A stretch of DNA of 64,000 nt from Psylliodes chrysocephalus. Taxonomy: Eukaryota; Arthropoda; Insecta; Coleoptera; Chrysomelidae. The notes under the pieces were generated by a model that saw nothing but the letters and a program-made list of their open reading frames with translations, was not told the origin of the DNA and made no database searches. Shown one piece after another: positions 1 through 11,500 of the stretch. The stretch lies in the NCBI GenBank assembly GCA_927349885.1, contig OV651815.1, positions 23,835,966-23,899,965 on the forward strand, in the 5' to 3' direction. The stretch's first letter is position 1, and every line of letters starts with the position of its first letter. The position numbers and the translations under genes are program-made.

Positions 1-1015
1 TCAGATTTTTATATTTTAATTTAGTAAGTAGCTTTAGTTAGATTACATTACATTTTTTAGAAGCATAGAGTTGTGAAAGATGGGCAAAATAAAACTAATA
101 TACAAATAACAAAAATAGACGATTGTTTCGAATAAGGTAATATTAATTATTACAGGGTATTTATTAATTGAGTGCCGATACAACAAAATATCAAAAGCAG
201 TTTCAATAAACTCAATAAAATTTTTTGGTTATTTTCTTACGCAAAAAGGTTGCGTCGTACGAAAGTACATCTATAAATCAAATTTGCTCCAAAATAAATA
301 AGGATTTTAAAGACAATTTTGGTTTTTAGAAAAAGCAGTGGCGTACCTTATTTTCTTCAAAAATATTCAGTTCAAACCCGGTACGGACATCACTGGTAAA
401 AATTTTAAAAAGACTACGACAAAAAGGCGGGATTAAAAGTGTAAGTTTAGTCCGTTGGTACATAATATAGTATATTTATATATCTTATTTTTATTATTAC
501 ACTGTATGTATGTATGGCTTTTTTGTTTGGCTTTTTTTTGATTAACAAAATATTATTTTAATGATTTAAAATAAGCTACCAGTAATAATAATAATTATCT
601 GTACCTTAATATATACAAAGTGAAATCATAAAACGACGCATCAAAAAAGCACCAAATTATTAAACTTTTTTAATCTACGTAACAAGTATTAAAAGTAATT
701 TTAAAAAACCGACCTTAAAATCGAACAGATGCCATCACCACATCTTAACCAAATTTATATGCTACCACCCGTGCGGTATCCCCTTATTAACAAAAAAAAG
801 AATTTTAGAAATCGGACAAGGTGGTAAAGAATTAAAGTTAAACATACATAAAAAATTAAGAGTTTGGGGATTTTCTCATGGACCTAATTATTAGATTTTG
901 ACCAAATATGGGACCGCGCCTGAAGAACCCCCTTTCCCACAAAAAAATAATCCTTAAAATCGGACACCGTGTTAAAAAATTGTCGCTGAACATAAAATAT
1001 ATTATAATATATTAC
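1..1015. other. AT-rich stretch, no gene seen
   Basis: No convincing coding region. The 72-residue open frame at 908-1126 has no recognisable motif and runs into the inverted-repeat arm at 1016. Phrases near 780 and 945 that read 'AAAATCGGACA' resemble each other, which suggests decayed repeat sequence. Confidence 0.5.
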
Positions 1016-1450
1016 ATCCCAGGCAGCACACTTTGGTATAAATTACGTATTTTTTTAGATACTACCATACGTATGAATACGGTTGATGTACTACCAAATA
1101 TATTCGTGAAAATGTCCGCCTTATAAACGTCGATTACTAAGAATTTATCCTCTATAATTAAACATTTTTACTATACGTTTATATTAGATTTATAGTTGTA
1201 GTATATTTATACGAATTCACTTTGGTATAAAATACGTTTTTTTATGTACTACAATATACGTATGGATACTGTTGATATGCTACCCAATATATACGTGAAA
1301 ATGTCCGTCCTATAAACGTATATTTTTTTTATTTTTTATACGTCTAACATTACTACTTTATCTACCTTTAATTATCCTGTTTTACTATACGTCTATATTA
1401 GATATATTTGTATGATTTTTATTAATGTGTAAAATGCGTCTACCTGATAT
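1016..1450 (+). repeat. Left inverted arm of an older element split by the LTR retrotransposon
   Basis: The arm begins CCCAGGCAGCACAC at about 1018. The reverse complement of 8385-8432 starts the same way and continues with GTATAA and ACGTATTT. Inside the arm a unit of about 190 bp beginning CACTTTGGTATAAA occurs twice, near 1029 and 1218, with shared phrases such as CGTGAAAATGTCCG. The two arms face each other across the LTR element, so the LTR element probably inserted into an older element with long, diverged terminal inverted repeats. The superfamily is not recognised. Confidence 0.5.
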
Positions 1451-1854
1451 TGTTTTAAATGTATTTCAAACACAAATTAAATAAAGTGATCAAAACAAAA
1501 TTTCTAAAAGAGGCCATGGAAAAATATTAATATTTCTTAAATGATAGTTTGGATTTTATCCATAACAGGTGTGTGTATACACCAGAAATAGGCATTTTAC
1601 TCGTATTTATATTTTGGTTGTAATTGGCCTAAATATTTATAAAAATTTTTTGATCACTTGTTATATGTACAGAACAATATTTAATTAAAAAAAATAAACA
1701 ATAAAATACTAAAAAATAAATAAATATAAAAAAATGAACACTAAAATACTGAATAACAAACTAAACGAAACTTTTCTTTAACTAACAAAAAATATATATG
1801 AAAATAAAAATCTTAGCTTAACACTTTGGACGGGCCTTAGCTAACTTAAGCTAA
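1451..1854. other. AT-rich spacer
   Basis: Simple AT-rich sequence with A/T runs. No open frame, RNA gene or clear repeat is visible. Confidence 0.4.
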
Positions 1855-2153
1855 TCTTGCATGGCACACCTAATCGTTCGGTCGGTTAAGTCGCTTGGTC
1901 CACCCCCATTTCTATAACGAAAATCTAACTCAATTTCAGGTGAAATATTTTCTAAAAGCTCCGAAATTAAATTCGTATTATTTTCTTGGAAATTATTATA
2001 AATAATAGAATCAGATGATATATTAATGTCCGAAGCCTTATTAATGTTATCTTCATTGGGAATAAAAAAAATTGATTTGACTTTACAGCATCTTGAACAT
2101 TTTGCGCTATTTTTCTACGTAGATGACGCAGAGACAGAGTTATTTTAGACATT
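1855..2153 (-). pseudogene. Fragment of a repeat-borne protein, N-terminal part
   Basis: On the minus strand a start codon near 2153 opens a peptide beginning MSKITLSLRHLRRK. After about 30 residues the meaningful reading moves to another frame, which is acidic and Asn/Ser-rich and ends in a short stretch GGGPSDLTDR. The basic 'SLRHLRR' start followed by an acidic linker resembles the first exon of transposon proteins common in insect genomes, but I cannot name the family. The frame change and lack of continuation argue for a dead fragment. Function unknown. Confidence 0.3.
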
Positions 2154-2708
2154 TTATTAAATAAAAAACAACTGACCAAAAAAAAAGGAAAATAAGTATA
2201 ATAAGTATGCTTGAAATAACTAGGTAACCAAAAAAATACGTAAAAAAATAAAAGAAACAAAAGTAAGGTTATGTTTTGAAGTTTCTATATTCATTTAACA
2301 CACTGTACGTACCTATAAAACAGTAGTTGTTGTAAAATGCAACAATTATTAAAGGAGTAGCTAAATTAAAACATTAATAGAAACTTACCTATGCTTTTAA
2401 TCAATATCGTAAAAGCTAAAACGCCAAACCAACATGCCACAAAACGTGTACATAAATGAAAATGGACGAACCGATGAACCTGCTCCCACAAACAATTCCC
2501 TACACTGAACAATAATACTACACATACGCATGAGTAGAAATGAGAAAAGACCGTACCACTAGTACGTCATCCTCCATCCGCCATCTAAAAATAGTTCCAT
2601 GTGTATGAGGAATTTGTTATAAATATTACAGGTAATATAATTAAAAAACTGTGGATGTAATGTAAATAAATGTATCTATAAGCTTTTAATTTAAATAAAC
2701 CTAAATAT
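2154..2708. other. AT-rich flank of the LTR element
   Basis: No gene seen. The last four bases, ATAT (2705-2708), are repeated after the element at 7891-7894 and are read as its target-site duplication. Confidence 0.45.
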
Positions 2709-5038
2709 TGTAATGATATCACACATACCATTTTTATTTTTTATTTTAATTAAAGTATTTTTTTTTTATTTTTTTTTATTATTATTTTTTTTGATATCAG
2801 GGGTGCTTCAAATTATATTATTATTACTTTTTCAATTTAATTTAATTTTATTTTAATTTTATTTTAATTTTATTTTAATTTTATTTTAATTTTATTTTAA
2901 TTTTATTTAATTTTATTTAATTTTATTTAATTTTATTTAATTTTATTTAATTTTATTTAATTTTATTTAATTTTATTTAATTTTATTTAATTTTATTTAA
3001 TTTTATTTAATTTTATTTAATTTTATTTAATTTTATTTAATTTTATTTAATTTTATTTAATTTTATTTAATTTTATTTAATTTTATTTAATTTTATTTAA
3101 TTTTATTTAATTTTATTTAATTTTATTTAATTTTATTTAATTTTATTTAATTTTATTTAATTTTATTTAATTTTATTTAATTTTATTTAATTTTATTTAA
3201 TTTTATTTAATTTTATTTAATTTTATTTAATTTTATTTAATTTTATTTAATTTTATTTAATTTTATTTAATTTTATTTAATTTTATTTAATTTTATTTAA
3301 TTTTATTTAATTTTATTTAATTTTATTTAATTTTATTTAATTTTATTTAATTTTATTTAATTTTATTTAATTTTATTTAATTTTATTTAATTTTATTTAA
3401 TTTTATTTAATTTTATTTAATTTTATTTAATTTTATTTAATTTTATTTAATTTTATTTAATTTTATTTAATTTTATTTAATTTTATTTAATTTTATTTAA
3501 TTTTATTTAATTTTATTTAATTTTATTTAATTTTATTTAATTTTATTTAATTTTATTTAATTTTATTTAATTTTATTTAATTTTATTTAATTTTATTTAA
3601 TTTTATTTAATTTTATTTAATTTTATTTAATTTTATTTAATTTTATTTAATTTTATTTAATTTTATTTAATTTTATTTAATTTTATTTAATTTTATTTAA
3701 TTTTATTTAATTTTATTTAATTTTATTTAATTTTATTTAATTTTATTTAATTTTATTTAATTTTATTTAATTTTATTTAATTTTATTTAATTTTATTTAA
3801 TTTTATTTAATTTTATTTAATTTTATTTAATTTTATTTAATTTTATTTAATTTTATTTAATTTTATTTAATTTTATTTAATTTTATTTAATTTTATTTAA
3901 TTTTATTTAATTTTATTTAATTTTATTTAATTTTATTTAATTTTATTTAATTTTATTTAATTTTATTTAATTTTATTTAATTTTATTTAATTTTATTTAA
4001 TTTTATTTAATTTTATTTAATTTTATTTAATTTTATTTAATTTTATTTAATTTTATTTAATTTTATTTAATTTTATTTAATTTTATTTAATTTTATTTAA
4101 TTTTATTTAATTTTATTTAATTTTATTTAATTTTATTTAATTTTATTTAATTTTATTTCAATTGTATTTTTTTAAATTCTATTTTAATGTTATTATAATT
4201 TTATTTTAATCAATAATCAACAAAAAATTTAAAAAATATATAACTTAACTTGTTTTATACCCTGTATATCCAACTAAATAAAATAATCAAATTTTCAAAA
4301 CCACAATACAAAATTTATTTTAGACAATATTAAATTTCCAATTAACAAAATTCCCCGTTATTTGTACTTAGGGGGAATATAACATAATATATAAACTAAA
4401 AATTACTCTAAATCCATTCACTCTTCATTCATCCTCACTAAACTATATACTAAATTAAATTCTACAAAAAAAAAATAACAACAACCAATGTCTATTTTCA
4501 CATAACTAATCATTTCTTGATTTAATAGTACATAGTTTGTAAAAATTTACTCACTGTTCATCTTCAGTAACTTGTCTATCTCTATTCTATTATCTTCAGT
4601 TTATGTCCTCTATTGGGTTTCTTCTATAGATTATCTCTCCAGGAACAACTAAGAATATCTTCAGTAACCATTTTGTATTTTACTACTTTAAACTATATTT
4701 GTGTTTGGTTAGATAAACTTGTTTATGCAATATGTCTTATGTTATCAGATTTACAATTCCTTTTCCATATTTATTTTAAAAAATTACTTCTATAAAAAAA
4801 TTTTGACATCCCCTCTCAAAATTGACATTCAACAACCCCACTTAGAAACCATCCTCTCTACCTACTTCCCCAAAGTCTCCTTCACTTATTACTTTCTTGT
4901 ATCAATTTTTAATATACAGGGTTATAATATTATTTTTTTATTTATTACTATTATAGTTATTATTATTAATATTATTATTAGTACGGTTATTATTTTCAGT
5001 TTTATTATTAAATTTTGATATAGGGTGTTTTCATTACA
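2709..5038 (-). repeat. 3' LTR (2330 bp) of the LTR element
   Basis: This is the downstream LTR in element orientation. It matches 6457-7890 closely outside the internal array. Differences seen include GACAA versus GATAA near 4325, GGGGG versus GGGGA near 4374, A-run length near 4466, and CAGTTTTA versus TAGTTTAA near 4997. It is about 900 bp longer than its partner because its minisatellite is expanded. Confidence 0.85.
2835..4160. repeat. 10-bp minisatellite TTTTATTTAA inside the 3' LTR
   Basis: Several 11-bp units TTTTATTTTAA at the start are followed from about 2901 by roughly 126 near-perfect copies of TTTTATTTAA, ending at TTTTATTTCAATTG. The partner LTR has only about 40 copies, so copy number changed after, or during, insertion. 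Confidence 0.95.
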
Positions 5039-5045
5039 ACTTCCC

Positions 5046-5095
5046 AAATTTACATTTGAAATTTTTCATTTATGTAAAATTTCAAATGCAAATTT
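5046..5095. repeat. 20-bp stem inverted repeat beside the LTR
   Basis: Positions 5046-5065 and 5076-5095 are reverse complements at 19 of 20 bases with a 10-base loop. The hairpin lies eight bases inside the LTR boundary, where the polypurine tract is expected. The only purine run next to the LTR is a short GGGAAG on the minus strand. Confidence 0.7.
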
Positions 5096-5401
5096 CCTTT
5101 TACTTTTATTTTTAATCTATTATGATTTTTGATTATTATTAATATTATTATTATTAGTATTTTGTTTTAAGTTTCACTTAGTTTTGTTTTACTTCTTTTT
5201 ATCTTCTTATACTCTATTCTTATTCTACTATTAATAAATTATCTAATTCATTACCTATAAGTTCACTAATCTATTTTTTTTACTAATTTATAATTTCTAA
5301 ATATTTTCTAATTTTTAATTTATGTTCCGTAAACTCAATTCCTTTTCTTGTCCTGGTCAATCTTGTCCTGGTCAAATGTTCCTTTTTCGTTGTCCTTTTT
5401 T

Positions 5402-6220
5402 TTAACATTTCTGCTTTTCTTTGAATTTGGTTCTTGTCTTTTCCTTTTCAGATAAAGTTCTATTTTTTATTTTTCTTCTTATTCTTCCTACAATTTTTTT
5501 AATTTTTCTTTTATTAACAATTTTTATTTTATTCCTATCTCTTCTTACTGTTTCCCATATTATTATATCAATTACATTTTCCTTATTTTTATTTCTTCTC
5601 TGGTTTTTAATAATTCTTGTTCCCATTTTATTTCCTTTTATTATTATTTCTATCTCATTTTCCTCATGTGAATCTATTATTTTCCTTTTCATTAATTTAT
5701 TTCCTATTTCTGCACGTTCTAGCATTTTAGCTTCATTTTTCTCACATTTTATTTGGATAATATTTTCAGTTTTGCAATCTATTTTGTCTTTTATAATTGG
5801 TACTGTTTGTAAAACGTCTTTAATTATTATTTTTCTCGCTTCATTAATGTCCTGTTTCGGCAACTTTTCTAATTCTGTTATTTTTACGTCTTTTTTAATA
5901 TCTTCTATATCTATTTCTTTTATTTTCTTCTTTGTTTCTTCTTTATCTTCTAAATCTATCTTGAATTCGTCTAATTTCTTAATCATTTCCTTTTTTACTT
6001 GTTTTAATTCTTTCATATCTTCTTTTATATCGTCTATCTTTTAAAAATTTTCCTCCATTTTATTCATCTTTCCCATCATCACTCTGATCATTTCCGATAC
6101 ACTCATCTCTTCAATCTTACTACTTTCTTTTCCTATTGTATTTCTTGTTTTTCTTACTTCTTCTTCTTCTTTCTGTTTCTCTTCATTTTTTTCCTTATTA
6201 CTTTCTTCCATCTTTTCCAT
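5402..6220 (-). pseudogene. Gag-position coiled-coil ORF of the LTR element, one in-frame stop
   Basis: From ATG at 6220 the minus strand reads in one frame to 5402, 273 codons including stops, broken only by TAA at codon 60 (6041-6043). The product is extremely rich in Lys, Glu and Ile, with long predicted helices (runs such as KEEEEVRKTRN and RRKIKNR), and has no zinc knuckle, protease or polymerase motif. By position it stands where gag stands, but homology to gag is not shown. The stop may be a defect of this copy or a point of readthrough; a comparison of copies would decide. The complementary 207-residue plus-strand frame (5421-6044) is an antisense shadow with an artificial hydrophobic composition. 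Confidence 0.6.
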
Positions 6221-6436
6221 AATAAAAGTTTATTTTTATGTTTTAATCAACACTATTTTCATACCTTGATTTTATTCACATATACTTTTTTTTTAATATT
6301 TTATTTAATAATATATTTGTTTAACAAATTTATTTATACCTATACTTCTGTACCACTGTACAAAGTATGACAACTTATAGCATACTTTTCAATATGACAA
6401 TTTTAAACACACACTTGTCAGTTTGACAGCTTTACT

Positions 6437-6454
6437 GCCCCACGTTGGGCGCCA
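6437..6454 (-). promoter_or_regulatory. Primer-binding site for tRNA-Lys
   Basis: Plus-strand sequence GCCCCACGTTGGGCGCCA equals the 3' end of insect tRNA-Lys (CTT) including CCA, so the element strand reads TGGCGCCCAACGTGGGGC. It starts two bases from the LTR end at 6457, as expected for minus-strand DNA priming. This fixes the element's orientation. Confidence 0.9.
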
Positions 6455-6456
6455 TT

Positions 6457-7890
6457 TGTAATGATATCACACATACCATTTTTATTTTTTATTTTAATTA
6501 AAGTATTTTTTTTTTATTTTTTTTATTATTATTTTTTTTGATATCAGGGGTGCTTCAAATTATATTATTATTACTTTTTCAATTTAATTTAATTTTATTT
6601 TAATTTTATTTTAATTTTATTTAATTTTATTTAATTTTATTTAATTTTATTTAATTTTATTTAATTTTATTTAATTTTATTTAATTTTATTTAATTTTAT
6701 TTAATTTTATTTAATTTTATTTAATTTTATTTAATTTTATTTAATTTTATTTAATTTTATTTAATTTTATTTAATTTTATTTAATTTTATTTAATTTTAT
6801 TTAATTTTATTTAATTTTATTTAATTTTATTTAATTTTATTTAATTTTATTTAATTTTATTTAATTTTATTTAATTTTATTTAATTTTATTTAATTTTAT
6901 TTAATTTTATTTAATTTTATTTAATTTTATTTAATTTTATTTAATTTTATTTAATTTTATTTAATTTTATTTAATTTTATTTAATTTTATTTAATTTTAT
7001 TTAATTTTATTTCAATTGTATTTTTTTAAATTCTATTTTAATGTTATTATAATTTTATTTTAATCAATAATCAACAAAAAATTTAAAAAATATATAACTT
7101 AACTTGTTTTATACCCTGTATATCCAACTAAATAAAATAATCAAATTTTCAAAACCACAATACAAAATTTATTTTAGATAATATTAAATTTCCAATTAAC
7201 AAAATTCCCCGTTATTTGTACTTAGGGGAAATATAACATAATATATAAACTAAAAATTACTCTAAATCCATTCACTCTTCATTCATCCTCACTAAACTAT
7301 ATACTAAATTAAATTCTACAAAAAAAATAACAACAACCAATGTCTATTTTCACATAACTAATCATTTCTTGATTTAATAGTACATAGTTTGTAAAAATTT
7401 ACTCACTGTTCATCTTCAGTAACTTGTCTATCTCTATTCTATTATCTTCAGTTTATGTCCTCTATTGGGTTTCTTCTATAGATTATCTCTCCAGGAACAA
7501 CTAAGAATATCTTCAGTAACCATTTTGTATTTTACTACTTTAAACTATATTTGTGTTTGGTTAGATAAACTTGTTTATGCAATATGTCTTATGTTATCAG
7601 ATTTACAATTCCTTTTCCATATTTATTTTAAAAAATTACTTCTATAAAAAAATTTTGACATCCCCTCTCAAAATTGACATTCAACAACCCCACTTAGAAA
7701 CCATCCTCTCTACCTACTTCCCCAAAGTCTCCTTCACTTATTACTTTCTTGTATCAATTTTTAATATACAGGGTTATAATATTATTTTTTTATTTATTAC
7801 TATTATAGTTATTATTATTAATATTATTATTAGTACGGTTATTATTTTTAGTTTAATTATTAAATTTTGATATAGGGTGTTTTCATTACA
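6457..7890 (-). repeat. 5' LTR (1434 bp) of the LTR element
   Basis: Upstream LTR in element orientation, beginning at 7890 and ending at 6457 next to the primer-binding site. It would carry the promoter and polyadenylation signal; I could not place either reliably in such AT-rich DNA. Confidence 0.85.
6587..7012. repeat. 10-bp minisatellite TTTTATTTAA inside the 5' LTR
   Basis: Two 11-bp units followed by about 40 copies of the same TTTTATTTAA unit found in the other LTR. The same entry and exit sequences flank both arrays. Confidence 0.95.
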
Positions 7891-7894
7891 ATAT

Positions 7895-8433
7895 ATACAT
7901 ATTATTTACTTCTGTCTACTAGTTCATCGTAAACTGGTATTATGCGTTTAAGGTGACTTATATTTAAACGTAGAATAATATAGGTATATTAACTAGTATC
8001 GACAAACAAAAGCGTTTAATTTATCTGTTAAAAAACGTTAAGTATAAAAATGGTAGATGGTAAACGTTTAAAAAATCAACCAAGACGAAATTTAAACGGG
8101 AATTATAAACGAAGAAAACATATTGTATAATAATGTAAATTTATACGAATTTAATTTAAATAAACCTAAACGTATATTTAGGCCCACTGTATATAAACAG
8201 TTCATCGCAAACTAAAAATAGTCGTATATTGTTAACTATATTTAAAGGTAGACAAATTTACAATTATATACCATAGGATGTATATAAAAAACGTATAATA
8301 TATCGTTTAAAACACGGTATGTATAATAATCGTAAACTGTAAACGTATACGGAATCAACCAATACCAAAATTAAACGAGTATTACGTATAAAATACGTTA
8401 GTTATACTAATGTGTGCTGCCTGGGATATTATG
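7895..8433 (-). repeat. Right inverted arm of the older split element
   Basis: The arm ends ATGTGTGCTGCCTGGGA, the reverse complement of the start of the 1016-1450 arm. It contains two diverged units of about 280 bp that begin AGTTCATCG(T/C)AAACT near 7919 and 8199, with repeated phrases around CGTTTAAA and TACGT. Confidence 0.5.
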
Positions 8434-9409
8434 AGAACCTTCTTCTTTTTTGAAGTCGGTTAAAAAAGGATATAATAAACTATATTAATTGTATTAACAA
8501 AAAACTACTATATGGGATTATATACATTTTTTAAATTAATTTTATGTGTAAAAATATGGGTTCGGTTTCTAGAACAGTACCTAGTTCACTGCGCAGCAAA
8601 ATTTATATTTATGGTACAGAATTGTTTAAATAAATAAAGTTTTAGGTTTAATTAAACATTAAGTTTTATCAGGAATGACATTTTCTGAAAAAAGTAACAA
8701 GAAAAAGTTTTCCATATAAAAAGCAGACTTTTTGCGAGCCACTATATATATTTTAGAGGGAAATCCATATTATATTGGAAAAATAAATAAAATTTTTGTA
8801 TAATCACAAAAATGTGATTTATCTTTTAGAATTATTGTATATATTGTTTATTAAAGTTTACTATTTTTTATAAAAAAATAATTATATTCTTCAAAATCTT
8901 TCTTAAATTTTTTAACAGGTACAAAATACTTTAATGCGTTTATAGTTATCGATTTTTAACAAAAGGGAGATCGGATATCGTCGAAGAGAAACAGCGAAAT
9001 TAGTAAAGAATTGTAACTCAATTAAAAAACATTTTTTTCTCTTTTCATTGTTTAAAAAAAACTAATAGACCTCTTTGATTTACCTAAAAAACAAAAAAAT
9101 TACCTATTATTTTTTTGAAATAAAAATTTGTTGTTATTTTCATAATTTTCGAATGTTCTCTGTTTCTAAAAGAGAAACACGATGTTGTCAAGCAAGTTCT
9201 TCTGTAGATATTAACATATTCTTTAATTGGATTTTTAAATTTTTTAGTATTTTCGTAATTTGGGAAACAGTATAACATTGAAACTCCTATACCTGAAAAA
9301 TTGTAAGTACGCTCTCAATTAGTCTGTTTTTTTATATTACAATATCGGGTATAAGAATTTATATAGAAAAGTTAGTATTCAGTATCATCTAGACAAAAAA
9401 CAAAAACAT
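8434..9409. other. AT-rich stretch with a common insect repeat tail
   Basis: GAGAACC, pyrimidines and TTTTTTGAAGTCGGTTAAAAA at 8433-8467 match a tail commonly seen at the end of dispersed repeats in insect genomes. The rest is AT-rich; the short overlapping frames at 9075-9278 on both strands show no known motif. Confidence 0.35.
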
Positions 9410-11500
9410 GTTTAAATGAATAGGAGAAAGTGGTCGAATATCGACTACTTAAGGAATAGAGCTAATGACTCGCTTATATGATTACATATTTACCTGGATT
9501 TTGCAGGAAATTATTTTAAGAACATTTATTTAGGCAACACTTGTTACAGTTTTTTTTAATGATTACATATTTTTTTAAATATAAAAAACAAAAATTCCGT
9601 GAATTTTGCGGGTAATAACGACCTTTCGAGTAAAATCGATCAGGTGGTCTGTTAATGTCGACCAAATACTTTATTACAAATTAGTAAGCTTACATTAAAA
9701 AAAAATGATTATTATAAATTTAAACAGTTTTCACACATGTAATTTTCTGCTTCCTCAATATCTGTACAATCAGCATGAGCCCAAGAACCACACGAGCGAC
9801 ACCTCCATCACAAATCGTTTTTTCCGCCAAAATCTTCACAAACACTACATTTTTTGGCATTCGCAGCCTTTTTCTTTTTGTTGCAAACATTTCTCTTGAC
9901 TTTTTCCACATCTTTCAGCTTTGCTTTCTTTCTTTCTTCTTTCTTTTCTAAGTCATCTTTCAAAGGAGTCGAAGTCATAATTGTGGAATGTTGGGCCTTT
10001 CGTGACATATTTCTAGTAATTAATTTCGGCAAAGGCATTAAGTCAGCAAAACTTTTGTTAGCATGCTTCGGTTGAAGAGTCTTCTCGGTATCATCGTTCA
10101 GCTCATCGTCTATAACCTCCTCTAATATAAAATCAGAGTTGTCTGAGGAAGATGAGGTCTTACGGTTAAGTCCATGTTTATTTGGGGCAATTTTAGGTAG
10201 AGATCGACACATAGACGTGGATAGCCCAGCTAGGGGCGAGGGAGTACTTTCGACACGTTGAATTGAAGGACCTTCAATTATTTCCTCGGAATAACTAGGC
10301 TCTAAATTTTCTGCAGTAATGTGATCCTCGCCGTTCGGTAAAGGTATCAATTCTTCTTCACTAAACACGAAACGGTTAAAGGGAAATATTCCGGTTACCT
10401 CAAAGGCTCTTTTTCGACAGTGGCTACTCTATTATGGAAGTTTTTAAACAATTCGCCAATATCAGTTTGTAAGATTTTTTCAAGTTGCTTGGATTTTATG
10501 TATTTGTCGCATTCCTGATTATAGGCTATCTTTAACGATCTGAAGAAACAGACAACTAGAGGCTGAAGGCGGTGCGATGTGTAAGGGGGATTGAGATGAC
10601 CTTAATACCATTTTTCAACAAAAGTTGTATGTTGCTAAGCTAGAGTGAGTTGAATGGTTATCAAGTACTAATAAAACAGAATCATCTTTACTAGATTTTG
10701 TGTAAAAAGCAAAATGTCTAATCCATTCTGTAAAAAGTTCTTCAGTAATCCATCCAGACTTAGAACATCTATATATTGCGCCGGTAGGGCCATTTTTATC
10801 CAGTCATTCCTTCATCCGCTCCCTTTTAAATATAAACATTGGCCTATAGGAGCCGCAATTCGGCTAGGAACGTGCACGTTGCTAATGCCGGTCTCATCGA
10901 CATTAAAAATCCGATGAGCTTCAAATTTATGTTCATTGTAGACTTTCTCAAGATTATTAAAAAATATATTTATTTTCTCCCTGTTGAAAGCCAAAACTCT
11001 GCTTAGGCTGGTAGCTTCTGGCTTGCGAAAGCTTAAAGTTGGGTTGCGACGCATAAACAGGTAAAGCCAATCTTTACCACATATCTTTTTGTCCTTGTTA
11101 AAATTGTTGGCTATTTTATTTTCTTCTGCGAATTGATAAGCAAGCTGTCGGATAGATTTTGATGTAAGTCCATAAAAAATTTTAGACATAGTAATTATGT
11201 GGCTGGCAAGTTCTGATTCTTGTTCAACAGTGAACACCGACTTTCTACCCAACTTATGTTTTATAGGATCAAATTTACCACTTATTCTATCTTGCAATGT
11301 TCCGTATGGCACATCAAACATCCTGGCGGCATTTCTAATAGACGTAACTTTATCTTTTACTGCTAAGGGCATGCTGCATGTTTTCTTCAGACCACAAAGA
11401 ATGATTACTCTTTCGATTGTATCTTTCACGAGGCATCTAAAATAATTTCATAGTAGTACAATATCGACCACCGTGGGGTAATATCGATAATATCGATAAT
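9410..11500 (-). mobile_element. Pogo/Tigger-type DNA transposon, decayed
   Basis: A broken pogo-type transposase on the minus strand lies between similar sequences in inverted orientation: AAGTGGTCGAATATCGACTACT near 9429 and, on the other strand, ACGGTGGTCGATATTGTACTACT near 11455. These are read as terminal or subterminal inverted repeats. The exact ends and a TA duplication could not be fixed. Confidence 0.55.
9712..11429 (-). pseudogene. Pogo/Tigger-family transposase pseudogene
   Basis: Residues from 11429 down read as an N-terminal Psq-type helix-turn-helix (VTSIRNAARMFDVPYGTLQDRI), then a CENP-B/Tc5-type second helix-turn-helix ending in WLYLFMRRNP. The catalytic core follows with FNVDETGIS (first Asp) and, after a stop near 10812, LLVLDNHSTHS (second Asp). 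A shifted stretch resembles the family's PPHTSHRLQPLDV segment. Frames change again around 10560 and near 10385 before an acidic/Ser-rich tail. The tail ends in a zinc-binding module: CSVC, then a TGA at 9808-9810 in place of a Trp codon, then in the same frame CRSCGSWAHADC and CENC, ending at 9712. Several stops and frameshifts make it non-functional. Confidence 0.8.

Larger units (their letters stand above)
2709..7890 (-). mobile_element. Non-autonomous LTR retrotransposon, minus strand
   Basis: Two long direct repeats (2709-5038 and 6457-7890) bound a 1.4-kb internal region. In element orientation both begin TGTAATGAAAACACC and end ATATCATTACA, so they have TG...CA termini. The 4-bp sequence ATAT flanks both sides. 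Next to the upstream LTR is an 18-base tRNA-Lys primer-binding site. The only coding sequence is a charged, gag-position ORF; no protease, reverse transcriptase, RNase H or integrase is present. It therefore resembles a non-autonomous (LARD/TRIM-like) derivative that depends on another element. The LTRs differ at only a few positions outside the internal minisatellite, which suggests a fairly recent insertion. Confidence 0.85.

Noticed and set aside
2835..4160. CRISPR-like array
   Set aside because: Units are contiguous with no spacers, in a eukaryotic LTR.
4613..5018. Small plus-strand proteins of 60 and 99 residues, repeated at 7465-7870
   Set aside because: They are identical only because they lie in the two LTR copies, antisense to the element; no motif or start context supports them.
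5421..6044. 207-residue plus-strand hydrophobic protein
   Set aside because: Antisense of the Lys/Glu-rich ORF of the LTR element; element orientation is fixed by the primer-binding site on the other strand.
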